From the NCBI RefSeq assembly GCF_016901015.1, contig NZ_JAFEUP010000003.1:496001-560000 (forward strand): a stretch of DNA of 64,000 bases. Reading direction: 5' to 3'. Position 1 is the first letter of the stretch, and the number at the start of each line of letters is the position of its first letter. This stretch comes from Zestomonas insulae. GTDB lineage: Bacteria > Pseudomonadota > Gammaproteobacteria > Pseudomonadales > Pseudomonadaceae. This document shows positions 36,104-44,869 of this stretch, piece after piece. The translations under genes were made by a program, and so were the position numbers. The notes beneath the pieces are model-generated. The model saw nothing but the letters and a program-made list of their open reading frames with translations. It was not told the origin of the DNA and ran no database searches.

Positions 36104-36349
36104 ATGCCGCTCGAACACCATCCCCTGACCCGCGAATTCCCCCAATACCAAGGCCAGCTGCGTTCGCTGATGCAGAGCGACGCGCACTTTTCCCGCCTGG
36201 CCCAGGAATACCAGGCCATCGACCAGCAGGTGTATGACGTCGAGGATGGCCGCCAACCTCTGGACGATCTGGCCCTGCAAGGGCTCAAGCTGCAACGCGT
36301 GGCGTTGAAGGATCAGATCGCCAGGCTGCTGCAGCAGGCCGGTGGATAG
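36104..36349 (+). CDS. DUF465 (YdcH-like) small protein
   Basis: An 81-residue, highly charged, helical protein: HHPLTREFPQYQGQLRSLMQSDAHFSRLA (key HPLxxEFP) followed by YQAIDQQVYDVEDG and LKLQRVALKDQIARLL. This matches the DUF465/YdcH family of antiparallel coiled-coil proteins with no known role. GGAGG precedes the ATG. Confidence 0.85.
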   Translation: MPLEHHPLTREFPQYQGQLRSLMQSDAHFSRLAQEYQAIDQQVYDVEDGRQPLDDLALQGLKLQRVALKDQIARLLQQAGG

Positions 36350-36432
36350 GCGCGCTTGACCAGGGTCAAGAAGCGGCGGCGCGCCGCCCGGTAGTCTGGC
36401 CATACCTGAAACCTTTCCGGAGCCGCACCGTC

Positions 36433-36660
36433 ATGGCCCACAAGCTTCGCACTTTCGACCGCCTCGACAACTTCACGGACAAGGCGCAGAGCCGCCGCAA
36501 CGAGCGCATGGCGCGCCTGATGAACCAGTTGGTGGCCGTGGACAGCCATATCTTCCGCATCGAGAGTGGTATCGAGCGCCCGGAAAGTCTCAGCCTGTCG
36601 GCGCTGAAGCTGCATCGCAGCGGCCTGCTGGAGGGCATCCGCCGCATGCGGGACTGCTGA
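36433..36660 (+). CDS. Second DUF465-like small protein
   Basis: A 75-residue charged helical protein with the same C-terminal pattern as its neighbour (LMNQLVAVDSHIFRIESG, LKLHRSGLLEGI), so probably a diverged DUF465 relative lying 83 bases downstream. The N-terminus differs and is basic. Function unknown. Confidence 0.7.
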   Translation: MAHKLRTFDRLDNFTDKAQSRRNERMARLMNQLVAVDSHIFRIESGIERPESLSLSALKLHRSGLLEGIRRMRDC

Positions 36661-36709
36661 GAAGGGTGGGAAGAGCCGGCTGCCAGGCACACCGGCTCGT
36701 AGTTGGCTG

Positions 36710-38140
36710 CTAGGACACCCAGAAGCTGTCGCTGTTGAGGTCGGGTGCGCCCTTCACGATGGCAATCTGGATCGCCTTGCCGGCACCCGAACCGTCGGCA
36801 TCGTAGTAAAGCTTCTGGCCTGTGGTGTCGTAGACGAGATAGTCGTTGGCGTCCTGGGCGACGGCCTTAGGACCTGACACCAGGTGGCCGGCGGGGTTGG
36901 TAATGCCTGCCAGCGAGGTGAATACAGTGCTGTCGAAGACCAGTTGGTCTCCCTCGCCGACGCGGAAATCCATGATGGTATCGAAGCCGCCGGTCGCCAG
37001 GTTGTCGAACACGAAGCGATCGGCGCCGAGGCCGCCAGTGAGCTTGTCGGCGCCTTCCCCGCCGATCAGCACATCGTTGCCACTGCCCGTCACCAGCGTG
37101 TCGCGACCGCCCCCGGCATCGATCACATTGTCTCCATCGCCGGCTTTGATGGTGTCGTTGCCGCTTCCCGTGAGAAGGATGAAATCATCGCCGGCGCCGG
37201 TGGTAATGCGGTTGTTGCCGCCCTCATCGAAGACAAAGTTGTGCCCAGTCAGGTCCACGATGGTGTCATTGCCCGCGCCGCCGTCCAGATAGTCGTCGCC
37301 GTCGCCGCCATTCAGCTGGTCATTGCCGGCGTCGCCGTACAGTTCGTCGTCACCGCCATTGCCAAACAGCTTGTCGTTACCCACGCCGCCGTCGAGCACG
37401 TCGTTCAGGGCGCCACCCGTCATCGTGTCGTTGCCGGCGAAGCCATGCCAGGCGCGGCTGTTGTCGGCGACGTTGAAGACGTCGTTCTTGCTGAACAGAT
37501 CCTGGCGATCGAACAATTCGCTGAGGGTGGTAACGGGTTGGTTCTGCAGCGAGGCCTGAGAGATGGAGCCGTAGATGCTGACCTTGTTGCCGGTCAGGTC
37601 GGCGTAAGAGAGCTGGGTGTATTTGCCCGAGGCTCCCGACAGCGGGAAGCTGCCGATCATATCGCTGATGAGGCCGTTGTACTCGCTGTGAATCGATTTC
37701 AGGCTGCCGCTGCCGTTCGACTTGATGCTTCCCTGGAGGATGAATCGTTCGGAGCCGCTCTCGTTCCACATTGCCAGCGAGTTGATGGTTCCGGATGTGA
37801 TCCCGCCCCGAGAGATGGACCAGGACATCTTGCCCGACATGTCCCAGTTGTAGCTGTCGCCGTCGTACTGGATGCGGCTGATCGAGCCTGCACTGCCGGT
37901 AAAGCCGGAGCCCTGAGCGGTGATGGTACCGCGGGGAGCATACATGTAGGTGGAGTAGGAGTTCGGCGTGACGTTGAACGGGTTGTCATAGCCGGAGAAG
38001 ACCTTGTCCGCGGCCGCCCCGAAGGAGTAGTCGAACTGGTTCATGTGGTTCTGCAGCGCCGATTCCATGCCGACAGCGTTTGTGCTCAGACTGGTGTTCA
38101 GCAGGTTGGCGAGATTTCCGGTAGTCGTGACCGTGGCCAT
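36710..38140 (-). CDS. RTX-type calcium-binding secreted protein
   Basis: A 476-residue protein with no Sec signal peptide. Residues ~235-390 hold a run of GGxGxDxxx nonapeptides (GGVGNDKLFGNGGDDELYG, GGDGDDYLDGGAGNDTI, GSGNDVLIGGEGADKLTGG), which bind calcium and form a beta-roll. The C-terminus (DADGSGAGKAIQIAIVKG, ending DSFWVS) fits a type I secretion signal. The N-terminal ~230 residues do not match any enzyme I know. No HlyB/HlyD/TolC-type genes are in the window. Its codon and base use is somewhat less GC-biased than flanking genes. Confidence 0.85.
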   Translation of the reverse strand: MATVTTTGNLANLLNTSLSTNAVGMESALQNHMNQFDYSFGAAADKVFSGYDNPFNVTPNSYSTYMYAPRGTITAQGSGFTGSAGSISRIQYDGDSYNWDMSGKMSWSISRGGITSGTINSLAMWNESGSERFILQGSIKSNGSGSLKSIHSEYNGLISDMIGSFPLSGASGKYTQLSYADLTGNKVSIYGSISQASLQNQPVTTLSELFDRQDLFSKNDVFNVADNSRAWHGFAGNDTMTGGALNDVLDGGVGNDKLFGNGGDDELYGDAGNDQLNGGDGDDYLDGGAGNDTIVDLTGHNFVFDEGGNNRITTGAGDDFILLTGSGNDTIKAGDGDNVIDAGGGRDTLVTGSGNDVLIGGEGADKLTGGLGADRFVFDNLATGGFDTIMDFRVGEGDQLVFDSTVFTSLAGITNPAGHLVSGPKAVAQDANDYLVYDTTGQKLYYDADGSGAGKAIQIAIVKGAPDLNSDSFWVS

Positions 38141-38311
38141 ATTGAGTCGTCCTTGTCGTTCTGGTTATGGGGGCAGCGGCTGGCCCGATGATATTGCTTG
38201 CCCAGGCAAATTTCATCCCCCGTTGTCGTGATCGTTGGCTGGGCGGGGACGTTTTTGTCGGGGCGAGTTCAACTATGATGCCGGCTCCTAATCTCGAGGA
38301 GTTTTCCGCAC

Positions 38312-39673
38312 ATGGCCAAAGCCAAACGCATCTACGGCTGCACGGAATGCGGCGCGACCTTTCCCAAATGGGCCGGACAATGCGCTGACTGCGGGGCCTG
38401 GAACACCCTGGTGGAAACCCTCGATCCCGGCACCAGCGTGTCCGAAGCGCGCGGCGGCTGGGCCGGCGAGCAGGCGCAGATCAAGACCCTCGCCGAAGTC
38501 AGCGTCGAGGAAATGCCGCGCTTCTCCACCGCCTCGGCGGAACTCGACCGCGTGCTCGGCGGCGGTCTGGTCGACGGCTCGGTGGTGCTGATCGGCGGTG
38601 ACCCCGGCATCGGCAAGTCGACCATCCTCCTGCAGACCCTGTGCAGCATCGCCCAGCGCTTCCCGGCGCTGTACGTCACCGGCGAGGAATCGCAGCAGCA
38701 GGTCGCCATGCGCGCCCGCCGCCTGGGCCTGCCGGAAGACAAGCTCAAGGTGATGACCGAGACCAGCATCGAGGCGATCATCGCCGCGGCGCGCCGCGAG
38801 CAGCCCAAGGTCATGGTCATCGACTCGATCCAGACCATCTTCACCGAGCAACTGCAGTCCGCCCCCGGCGGCGTCGCCCAGGTGCGCGAGAGCGCCGCCT
38901 TGCTGGTGCGCTATGCCAAGCAGAGCGGCACGGCGATCTTCCTGGTCGGCCACGTCACCAAGGAAGGCGCGCTGGCCGGGCCGCGCGTGCTCGAGCACAT
39001 GGTCGACACCGTGCTGTATTTCGAGGGCGAATCCGATGGCCGTCTACGTCTGCTGCGCGCGGTGAAGAACCGCTTCGGCGCGGTCAACGAACTCGGCGTG
39101 TTCGCCATGACCGACAAGGGCCTCAAGGAAGTCTCCAACCCCTCGGCGATCTTCCTCACCCGCGCCCAGGCTGAAGTGCCCGGTAGCGTGGTGATGGCCA
39201 CCTGGGAAGGCACCCGGCCGATGCTGGTCGAGGTGCAGGCGCTGGTCGACACCAGCCACCTGGCCAACCCGCGCCGCGTCACCCTTGGTCTCGATCAGAA
39301 CCGTCTGGCCATGCTGCTCGCCGTGCTGCACCGGCATGGCGGCATTCCGACCCACGACCAGGACGTGTTCCTCAACGTGGTCGGCGGGGTCAAGGTGCTG
39401 GAAACCGCCTCCGACCTGGCGTTGATGGCCGCGGTGATGGCCAGCCTGCGTAACCGCCCGTTGCCGCACGATCTGCTGGTGTTCGGGGAGGTCGGTCTGT
39501 CCGGCGAGGTGCGCCCGGTGCCCAGTGGTCAGGAACGCCTCAAGGAAGCGGCCAAGCACGGCTTCAAGCGCGCCATCGTGCCCAAGGGCAATGCGCCGAA
39601 GGAGGCGCCGGCCGGTCTGCAGGTGGTGGCGGTAACGCGCCTGGAGGAGGCGCTCGACGCCTTGTTCGAGTAG
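38312..39673 (+). CDS. radA: DNA repair protein RadA
   Basis: A 453-residue protein that promotes branch migration in recombination. The zinc finger is CTECGATFPKWAGQCADC (residues ~10-27), Walker A is GGDPGIGKSTILLQ, the RadA-specific KNRFG motif appears in VKNRFGAVNELGVF, and the C-terminal Lon-protease-like domain includes LVFGEVGLSGEVRPV. GAGGAG precedes the ATG. Confidence 0.97.
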   Translation: MAKAKRIYGCTECGATFPKWAGQCADCGAWNTLVETLDPGTSVSEARGGWAGEQAQIKTLAEVSVEEMPRFSTASAELDRVLGGGLVDGSVVLIGGDPGIGKSTILLQTLCSIAQRFPALYVTGEESQQQVAMRARRLGLPEDKLKVMTETSIEAIIAAARREQPKVMVIDSIQTIFTEQLQSAPGGVAQVRESAALLVRYAKQSGTAIFLVGHVTKEGALAGPRVLEHMVDTVLYFEGESDGRLRLLRAVKNRFGAVNELGVFAMTDKGLKEVSNPSAIFLTRAQAEVPGSVVMATWEGTRPMLVEVQALVDTSHLANPRRVTLGLDQNRLAMLLAVLHRHGGIPTHDQDVFLNVVGGVKVLETASDLALMAAVMASLRNRPLPHDLLVFGEVGLSGEVRPVPSGQERLKEAAKHGFKRAIVPKGNAPKEAPAGLQVVAVTRLEEALDALFE

Positions 39674-39713
39674 CGGCGGGGCGGCTGCGTCTAGCGCAGC
39701 CGTCGAGGTGAAC

Positions 39714-40085
39714 TCAGTGCTCTTCGCCGAGCGCGGCGAGGTCGCGCTCGAGCAGGCCTTCGTCGCCGAGGTTGAGTTCGACCAGGCGGCGCAGGTGACT
39801 GATCGAGTCGAGGTCGATGTGCAGGATTTCGAAGCCGAGCAGTTGGTCCTGGACGCGGGTCAGGTGCACTTCGGTGTTCACTTGCACGTCGCTGGCCAGC
39901 TGAATGGTGGCGTTGAACGGCTGTTCGGCGTCGCCGTCCCAGCCCGCCGGGCGCTCGACCAGCAGGCCCTTGAGCGACAGATCATGCAGGGTGACCGGCC
40001 AGCGCCGTTCACCTTGGCGCAGCTCGGTGGTGGCGTCGAACGCGACGCGGTGGAAACGGCGCCGCTCCTGGTGGGACTGGGTCAT
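39714..40085 (-). CDS. PilZ domain protein
   Basis: A 123-residue single-domain protein. The c-di-GMP motifs are RRRFHRVAF (RxxxR) and [11 protein letters not shown] (D/NxSxxG), so it likely binds cyclic-di-GMP. Its output partner is not clear; the gene is alone between radA and a methyltransferase gene. Confidence 0.88.
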   Translation of the reverse strand: MTQSHQERRRFHRVAFDATTELRQGERRWPVTLHDLSLKGLLVERPAGWDGDAEQPFNATIQLASDVQVNTEVHLTRVQDQLLGFEILHIDLDSISHLRRLVELNLGDEGLLERDLAALGEEH

Positions 40086-40123
40086 GGTCGAGCTCCTGAT
40101 TGCGTGTTCCCACTATAGCTGAG

Positions 40124-40585
40124 CTACAGCCAGCGCCGTACCCGGCGGCGATAGCGTTGATAGCTGTCACCGAACAGGTGCTCGAGCACCGTCTCCTCAT
40201 GCACGATCACCCCGCGATCCACGGTCAGGATCAGCAGCGGCAGGATGATCCACGCCCACCAGCTGCCAAGCAGCAGACCGATGCCGCAGTAGATCAGATT
40301 GAAGCCGAGGTAGATCGGGTTGCGCGAATAGCGGAACGGTCCGCTCTGCAGCAGGCGCTTGGGTTTACGGTACGGGTTGATGGTGGTCTTGTGCTGCGCC
40401 AGGGCCAGCGCCGACCAGGCGGCGAGCAGGATGCCGAGGTCGATCAGGCCCCAGCCGAGGTAGCGTGTCCACTGGTTCTCCGCGATGGGCAGTGGCACCA
40501 GTCTGGCCAGTAGCCAGGTCAGGGCGACGAAAATCAGGTAGATCAGGGGCGGGGCGAGAATGATGCGGCCGCGGCGTGTGGACAT
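40124..40585 (-). CDS. Membrane methyltransferase of the isoprenylcysteine carboxyl methyltransferase type
   Basis: A 153-residue protein with about four helices (LAPPLIYLIFVALTWLLARL at the start). The catalytic-region motif is LLQSGPFRYSRNPIYLGFNLIY, with the RNPxY pattern, and EETVLEHLFGDSYQRYRRRVRRW at the end; this matches the PEMT/ICMT-like family that uses SAM in the membrane. Substrate unknown. ATG at 40585 is preceded by GGAGG. Confidence 0.85.
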   Translation of the reverse strand: MSTRRGRIILAPPLIYLIFVALTWLLARLVPLPIAENQWTRYLGWGLIDLGILLAAWSALALAQHKTTINPYRKPKRLLQSGPFRYSRNPIYLGFNLIYCGIGLLLGSWWAWIILPLLILTVDRGVIVHEETVLEHLFGDSYQRYRRRVRRWL

Positions 40586-40708
40586 GCTGCCTCCTGGCGG
40601 AAAACACACTGGCAGTGTAGCGCCATCGCCGCTCGCGGTTTGACAGCTGGGGAAGTGTCGCCAAAGCTGCTAGAGCAGTTTTTCAGTCATTTCCCGCGGA
40701 GCGCAAAA

Positions 40709-41215
40709 ATGGATAAGCGACTGCTGAGTAAAGGTTTGATGATCGGTGCACTGAGTTTGGCCAGCGTGGCCGCTCAAGCCGCACAGGCCGGTGGTGGGGG
40801 TTGTGGTTGGGGCAACATGCTGTTCGAAGGCCAAAGTGGCCTGTTCCCGCACCTGATTGCCACTACCACCAACGGGACTTCGGGTAACGCCACCTTCGGT
40901 CTCACATCCGGCACCAACGGCTGCGATTCGAGCGTCAAGCTGGGCTACGGCGGACGTTCGCTGCTGGCCATGAATGGCATGCTCGACTCGATTGCCGAGG
41001 ACATGGCGCAAGGCCGCGGCGAGGCGCTGGACGCCTATGCAACGCTGCTCGGCGTGGAGAAGGGCGACCGCGAGCATTTCGCCAAGGTCACCCAGCAGAA
41101 CTTCAGCACCATCTTCAGCAAACCGGACGTGACCAGCGAGCAAGTGCTGACCGCGACCCTCGACGTGATGAGTCGCGACGCGCAGCTGGCCCGCTACGCC
41201 AAGCAGCCGGCCTAA
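40709..41215 (+). CDS. DUF3015 family secreted protein
   Basis: A 168-residue protein with a signal peptide (KRLLSKGLMIGALSLASVAAQAAQA). The mature part has GCGWGNMLFEGQSGLFPHLIA, TSGTNGCDSS and SIAEDMAQGRGEALDAYATLLGV, typical of DUF3015, which is common in the Pseudomonas envelope; function is unknown. A terminator follows at 41237. Confidence 0.88.
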   Translation: MDKRLLSKGLMIGALSLASVAAQAAQAGGGGCGWGNMLFEGQSGLFPHLIATTTNGTSGNATFGLTSGTNGCDSSVKLGYGGRSLLAMNGMLDSIAEDMAQGRGEALDAYATLLGVEKGDREHFAKVTQQNFSTIFSKPDVTSEQVLTATLDVMSRDAQLARYAKQPA

Positions 41216-41236
41216 ACGTTCCACGGCTGTGACCCC

Positions 41237-41260
41237 AAGCCGGGCTCTGCCCGGCTTTTT
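41237..41260 (+). terminator. Intrinsic terminator after the DUF3015 gene
   Basis: AAGCCGGGC (41237-41245), loop TCT, GCCCGGCTT then TTT. Confidence 0.9.
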
Positions 41261-41419
41261 CATGGGCGGGCGCTGCAGACTGGCGGGGCAGACGGTTGAG
41301 CACTTATGCCGTTATCCAAATACCTCGCGAGCCCTCTAGACCAACGTCTGATAGCCGTTTGCGCTGGACGGGCTAAGCTTACGCGGCAGCCTGTCTGTCC
41401 ATCTGTTTGGAGTAACTCC

Positions 41420-43486
41420 ATGAATAATAACAACAGCCTCATGCGGCACGTTCCGTGGGTGGTGCTGGCGATTGTCGGTGCCTGCGCGCTCGGGGTCGTG
41501 GCGCTACGTCGTGGCGAAGCCATCAACGCCTTATGGATCGTGGTCGCCGCGGTGGCCATCTACCTGGTCGCGTACCGTTACTACGCGCTGTTCATCGCCA
41601 CCAAGGTGATGCAGCTCGACCCGAATCGCGCCACGCCGGCGGTGTTGAACAACGACGGCCTGGATTACGTACCGACCAACAAGCACGTGCTGTTCGGTCA
41701 CCACTTCGCCGCGATCGCCGGTGCCGGTCCGCTGGTGGGCCCGGTGCTCGCCGCGCAGATGGGCTACCTGCCGGGCACGCTGTGGATCATTGCCGGCGTG
41801 GTGCTGGCCGGTGCGGTGCAGGATTTCATGGTCCTGTTCATGTCCACCCGCCGCAATGGCCGCTCGCTGGGCGAGATGGTCCGCGAGGAAATGGGCCAGA
41901 TCCCCGGCACCATCGCCTTGTTCGGCTGCTTCCTGATCATGATCATCATCCTCGCGGTGCTCTCGCTGATCGTGGTCAAGGCGCTGGCGGAGAGTCCGTG
42001 GGGGATGTTCACCGTGATGGCGACCATCCCGATCGCGGTGATCATGGGCGTGTACATGCGCTACATCCGTCCCGGGCGCATCGGTGAAATTTCCATCGTC
42101 GGTGTGGTGCTGCTGCTCGGTTCGATCTGGCTGGGTGGGGTGATCGCCGCCGATCCGGTCTGGGGGCCGCGCTTCACCTTCACCGGCGTGCAGATCACCT
42201 GGATGCTGGTCGGCTACGGCTTCGTCGCCGCCGTGCTGCCGGTGTGGCTGATCCTCGCGCCGCGCGACTACCTGTCGACCTTCCTGAAGATCGGCACCAT
42301 CGTGGCCCTGGCGATCGGCATCCTGATCGTCAGTCCGGACCTGAAGATGCCGGCGCTGACCCAGTTCGTCGACGGCACCGGACCGGTGTGGAAGGGCACG
42401 CTGTTCCCGTTCCTGTTCATCACCATCGCCTGCGGCGCGGTGTCCGGCTTCCATGCGCTGATCTCCTCGGGGACCACGCCGAAGCTGCTGGCCAACGAAG
42501 GCCACGCGCGCTACATCGGCTACGGCGGCATGCTGATGGAATCCTTCGTCGCCATCATGGCGATGGTCGCCGCTTCGGTGATCGAGCCGGGCATCTACTT
42601 CGCGATGAACAGCCCGCCCGCGGTGGTCGGCGCGGATGTCGCCAGCGTGGCGGCGACCGTCAGCAGCTGGGGCTTCACCATCACCCCGGAACTGCTCGAG
42701 GCCACCGCGCGGGATATCGGTGAGCACACCATCCTGGCCCGGGCTGGCGGTGCGCCGACCCTCGCCGTGGGCATCGCGCACATCCTCCACCAGGTGCTGC
42801 CGGGTGAGAACACCATGGCGTTCTGGTACCACTTCGCGATCCTCTTCGAGGCGCTGTTCATCCTCACTGCGGTCGACGCCGGTACCCGTGCCGGGCGCTT
42901 CATGCTGCAGGACCTGCTCGGCAGCTTCGTGCCGGCGTTGAGCAACACCGAATCGTGGGGCGCCAACGTGGTGGCTACCGCGGGCTGTGTGGCGATGTGG
43001 GGCTGGCTGCTGTACCAGGGGGTGATCGATCCGCTCGGCGGCATCAACACCCTGTGGCCGCTGTTCGGCATCTCCAACCAGATGCTCGCCGGTATCGCGC
43101 TGATGCTCGGCTGCGTGGTGCTGATCAAGATGAAACGCCAGCAGTACGTCTGGGTGACCCTGATCCCGGCGCTGTGGCTGCTGATCTGCACCACCACGGC
43201 GGGGCTGATCAAGCTGTTCGACCCGAATCCGGCGGTCGGCTTCATCGCCCTCGGCAAGAAATACAGCGATGCCCTGGCCGCCGGCCAGGTTCTGGCACCG
43301 GCCAAGGACATCGGCCAGATGCAGCACGTGATCTTCAACGCCTACACCAACGCGACGTTGACCGTGCTGTTCCTGCTGGTGGTGCTGAGTATCCTGCTGT
43401 TCGCCATCAAGGTCGGCATCAAGGCGCTGTCCAAGGAAGAGCGGACCGACCGCGAAGCGCCGTTCCAGCCGATTCCGGAAGCGTAA
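41420..43486 (+). CDS. cstA: CstA family carbon-starvation transporter
   Basis: A 688-residue protein with about 16-18 helices. It contains PTNKHVLFGHHFAAIAGAGPLVGPVLAAQMGYLPGTLW (key FGHHFAAIAGAGPLVGP) and GVVLAGAVQDFMVLFMSTRRNGRSL, hallmarks of the CstA family, and FHALISSGTTPKLL. CstA-type proteins import peptides or pyruvate when carbon is short. A small YbdD partner follows. GGAG precedes the ATG. Confidence 0.94.
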   Translation: MNNNNSLMRHVPWVVLAIVGACALGVVALRRGEAINALWIVVAAVAIYLVAYRYYALFIATKVMQLDPNRATPAVLNNDGLDYVPTNKHVLFGHHFAAIAGAGPLVGPVLAAQMGYLPGTLWIIAGVVLAGAVQDFMVLFMSTRRNGRSLGEMVREEMGQIPGTIALFGCFLIMIIILAVLSLIVVKALAESPWGMFTVMATIPIAVIMGVYMRYIRPGRIGEISIVGVVLLLGSIWLGGVIAADPVWGPRFTFTGVQITWMLVGYGFVAAVLPVWLILAPRDYLSTFLKIGTIVALAIGILIVSPDLKMPALTQFVDGTGPVWKGTLFPFLFITIACGAVSGFHALISSGTTPKLLANEGHARYIGYGGMLMESFVAIMAMVAASVIEPGIYFAMNSPPAVVGADVASVAATVSSWGFTITPELLEATARDIGEHTILARAGGAPTLAVGIAHILHQVLPGENTMAFWYHFAILFEALFILTAVDAGTRAGRFMLQDLLGSFVPALSNTESWGANVVATAGCVAMWGWLLYQGVIDPLGGINTLWPLFGISNQMLAGIALMLGCVVLIKMKRQQYVWVTLIPALWLLICTTTAGLIKLFDPNPAVGFIALGKKYSDALAAGQVLAPAKDIGQMQHVIFNAYTNATLTVLFLLVVLSILLFAIKVGIKALSKEERTDREAPFQPIPEA

Positions 43487-43493
43487 TGGCTGC

Positions 43494-43517
43494 GGCACCC
43501 GCCAGCTGGCGGGTGCC
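43494..43517 (+). repeat. Perfect 24-base palindrome between cstA and ybdD
   Basis: GGCACCCGCCAG (43494-43505) followed directly by its complement to 43517. It can form a stable mRNA hairpin 21 bases before the ybdD ATG, without a T-tract; it may protect cstA mRNA or reduce ybdD expression. Confidence 0.75.
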
Positions 43518-43538
43518 AAGGCTCCATGAGGTGACCTG

Positions 43539-43745
43539 ATGTTCAATGATCTGAGTCGGCTGGGTAAGTACCTCGGCCAAGCGGCGCGGTTGATGGTCGG
43601 CATGCCGGATTACGACAACTACGTCGAGCACATGCGCACCAATCATCCGGACCAACCATGCATGAGCTACGAGGAGTTCTTCCGCGAGCGCCAGGAAGCG
43701 CGTTACGGTGGCGGCGGCAAGGGTCGTCCGATCCGCTGCTGTTGA
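43539..43745 (+). CDS. ybdD: YbdD/YjiX family small protein
   Basis: A 68-residue protein with [31 protein letters not shown] (key [14 protein letters not shown]) and [15 protein letters not shown]. The YbdD family always follows cstA-type genes and is needed for pyruvate uptake by BtsT/CstA in E. coli relatives. Confidence 0.92.
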   Translation: MFNDLSRLGKYLGQAARLMVGMPDYDNYVEHMRTNHPDQPCMSYEEFFRERQEARYGGGGKGRPIRCC

Positions 43746-43849
43746 GTGCGCACCGCATCCAGCGCCACGCTTAGTCGTGGCGCTGTTCATTTCGGCCCCT
43801 GCCTTTTCCGCGGCGTAACCGCCCGGCGAACTACTGTTCAGGATCTTCC

Positions 43850-44821
43850 ATGCCCCATCTACCGATTCCCGTCACCGTGCTCAGCGGCTTCCTCGGCGCT
43901 GGCAAGACCACCCTGCTGCGCTATCTGCTCGAGGCCGAGCACGGCCTGCGCATCGCCGTGATCGAAAACGAGTTCGCCGAATCCGGCATCGACAGCCAGT
44001 TGCTCGGCGAACAGCCGGTGGAGGTGGTGACCCTGGCCAATGGCTGCGTGTGCTGCAGCATCCACGGCGACCTCGAGCGCGCCCTGCTGATCCTCCTTGA
44101 GCGTCTGGATAACGGCGAGATCGCCTTCGACCGGCTGGTTATCGAGTGCACCGGGCTGGCCGATCCGGCGCCGGTGGCGCAGACCTTCTTCGTCGACGAG
44201 GAGCTGCGCGAGCGCTACATCCTCGACGGGGTGATCACCCTGGTCGATGCGGCGCACGCCGACATCCACCTGCAGCAGGCGATCGCCCAGGCGCAAGTCG
44301 GTTTCGCCGACCGGCTGCTGGTGAGCAAGCGCGACCTGGTCGACGCTGCGCAGTTCGACGCGCTGTGCGAGCGGCTGACGCGGATCAATCGGCGCGCGCC
44401 GATCCGCGTGGTCGAGCATGGGTGCATCGATCTCAGCGAGCTGCTCGATGTGCGCGGCTTCAACCTGAATGCCGACCTTGCGCTGAGCCCGCGCCCGCTG
44501 ACGCCGGCCAACCCGGCCGCCGACCGCATCAGCAGCCTGGTGCTGCGCAGCGAGCAGCCGCTGGATATCGATCGTCTCAGCGAGTTCATGAATCAGTTGC
44601 TGGAGCAGCACGGTCGCGCGCTGTTGCGTTACAAGGGCGTGCTGAGTATTGCCGGCGAGCCGCGCCGCCTGGTGTTCCAGGGCGTGCTCAAGCTGTATGG
44701 CTTCGACTGGGATCGCGAGTGGGGCGTCGACGAGCCGCACGAGAGTGTCGTCGTGTTCATCGGCGACGAGCTGCCGGAGGAGGAGATCCGCGCCGGTTTC
44801 GCCGCCGCGGCGGCGCAATAA
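43850..44821 (+). CDS. yjiA: COG0523 GTPase, YjiA type
   Basis: A 323-residue G3E GTPase and probable metal chaperone. GFLGAGKTTLLRYLLE is the Walker A motif, CVCCSIHGDLERAL carries the metal-binding CxCC, and ECTGLADPAPVAQTFF is the switch region; VSKRDLVD is the guanine-specificity loop. It lies beside cstA-ybdD as in E. coli (yjiA-yjiX-btsT), which supports the name YjiA. Confidence 0.92.
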   Translation: MPHLPIPVTVLSGFLGAGKTTLLRYLLEAEHGLRIAVIENEFAESGIDSQLLGEQPVEVVTLANGCVCCSIHGDLERALLILLERLDNGEIAFDRLVIECTGLADPAPVAQTFFVDEELRERYILDGVITLVDAAHADIHLQQAIAQAQVGFADRLLVSKRDLVDAAQFDALCERLTRINRRAPIRVVEHGCIDLSELLDVRGFNLNADLALSPRPLTPANPAADRISSLVLRSEQPLDIDRLSEFMNQLLEQHGRALLRYKGVLSIAGEPRRLVFQGVLKLYGFDWDREWGVDEPHESVVVFIGDELPEEEIRAGFAAAAAQ

Positions 44822-44850
44822 AAAAAGGGAGGCTTGCGCCTCCCTTTTCG
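44821..44850. terminator. Bidirectional terminator between yjiA and bamD
   Basis: AAAAAAGGGAGGC and GCCTCCCTTTT around a short TTGC loop; it ends yjiA and bamD, which converge. Confidence 0.9.
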
Positions 44851-44869
44851 TTGTTGCTGGCCGTCGGCG

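Noticed and set aside
41531..43603. A 690-codon open frame antisense to cstA
   Set aside because: Rich in His, Asp and Gln as expected of the reverse of a membrane protein gene; cstA is clear on the other strand.
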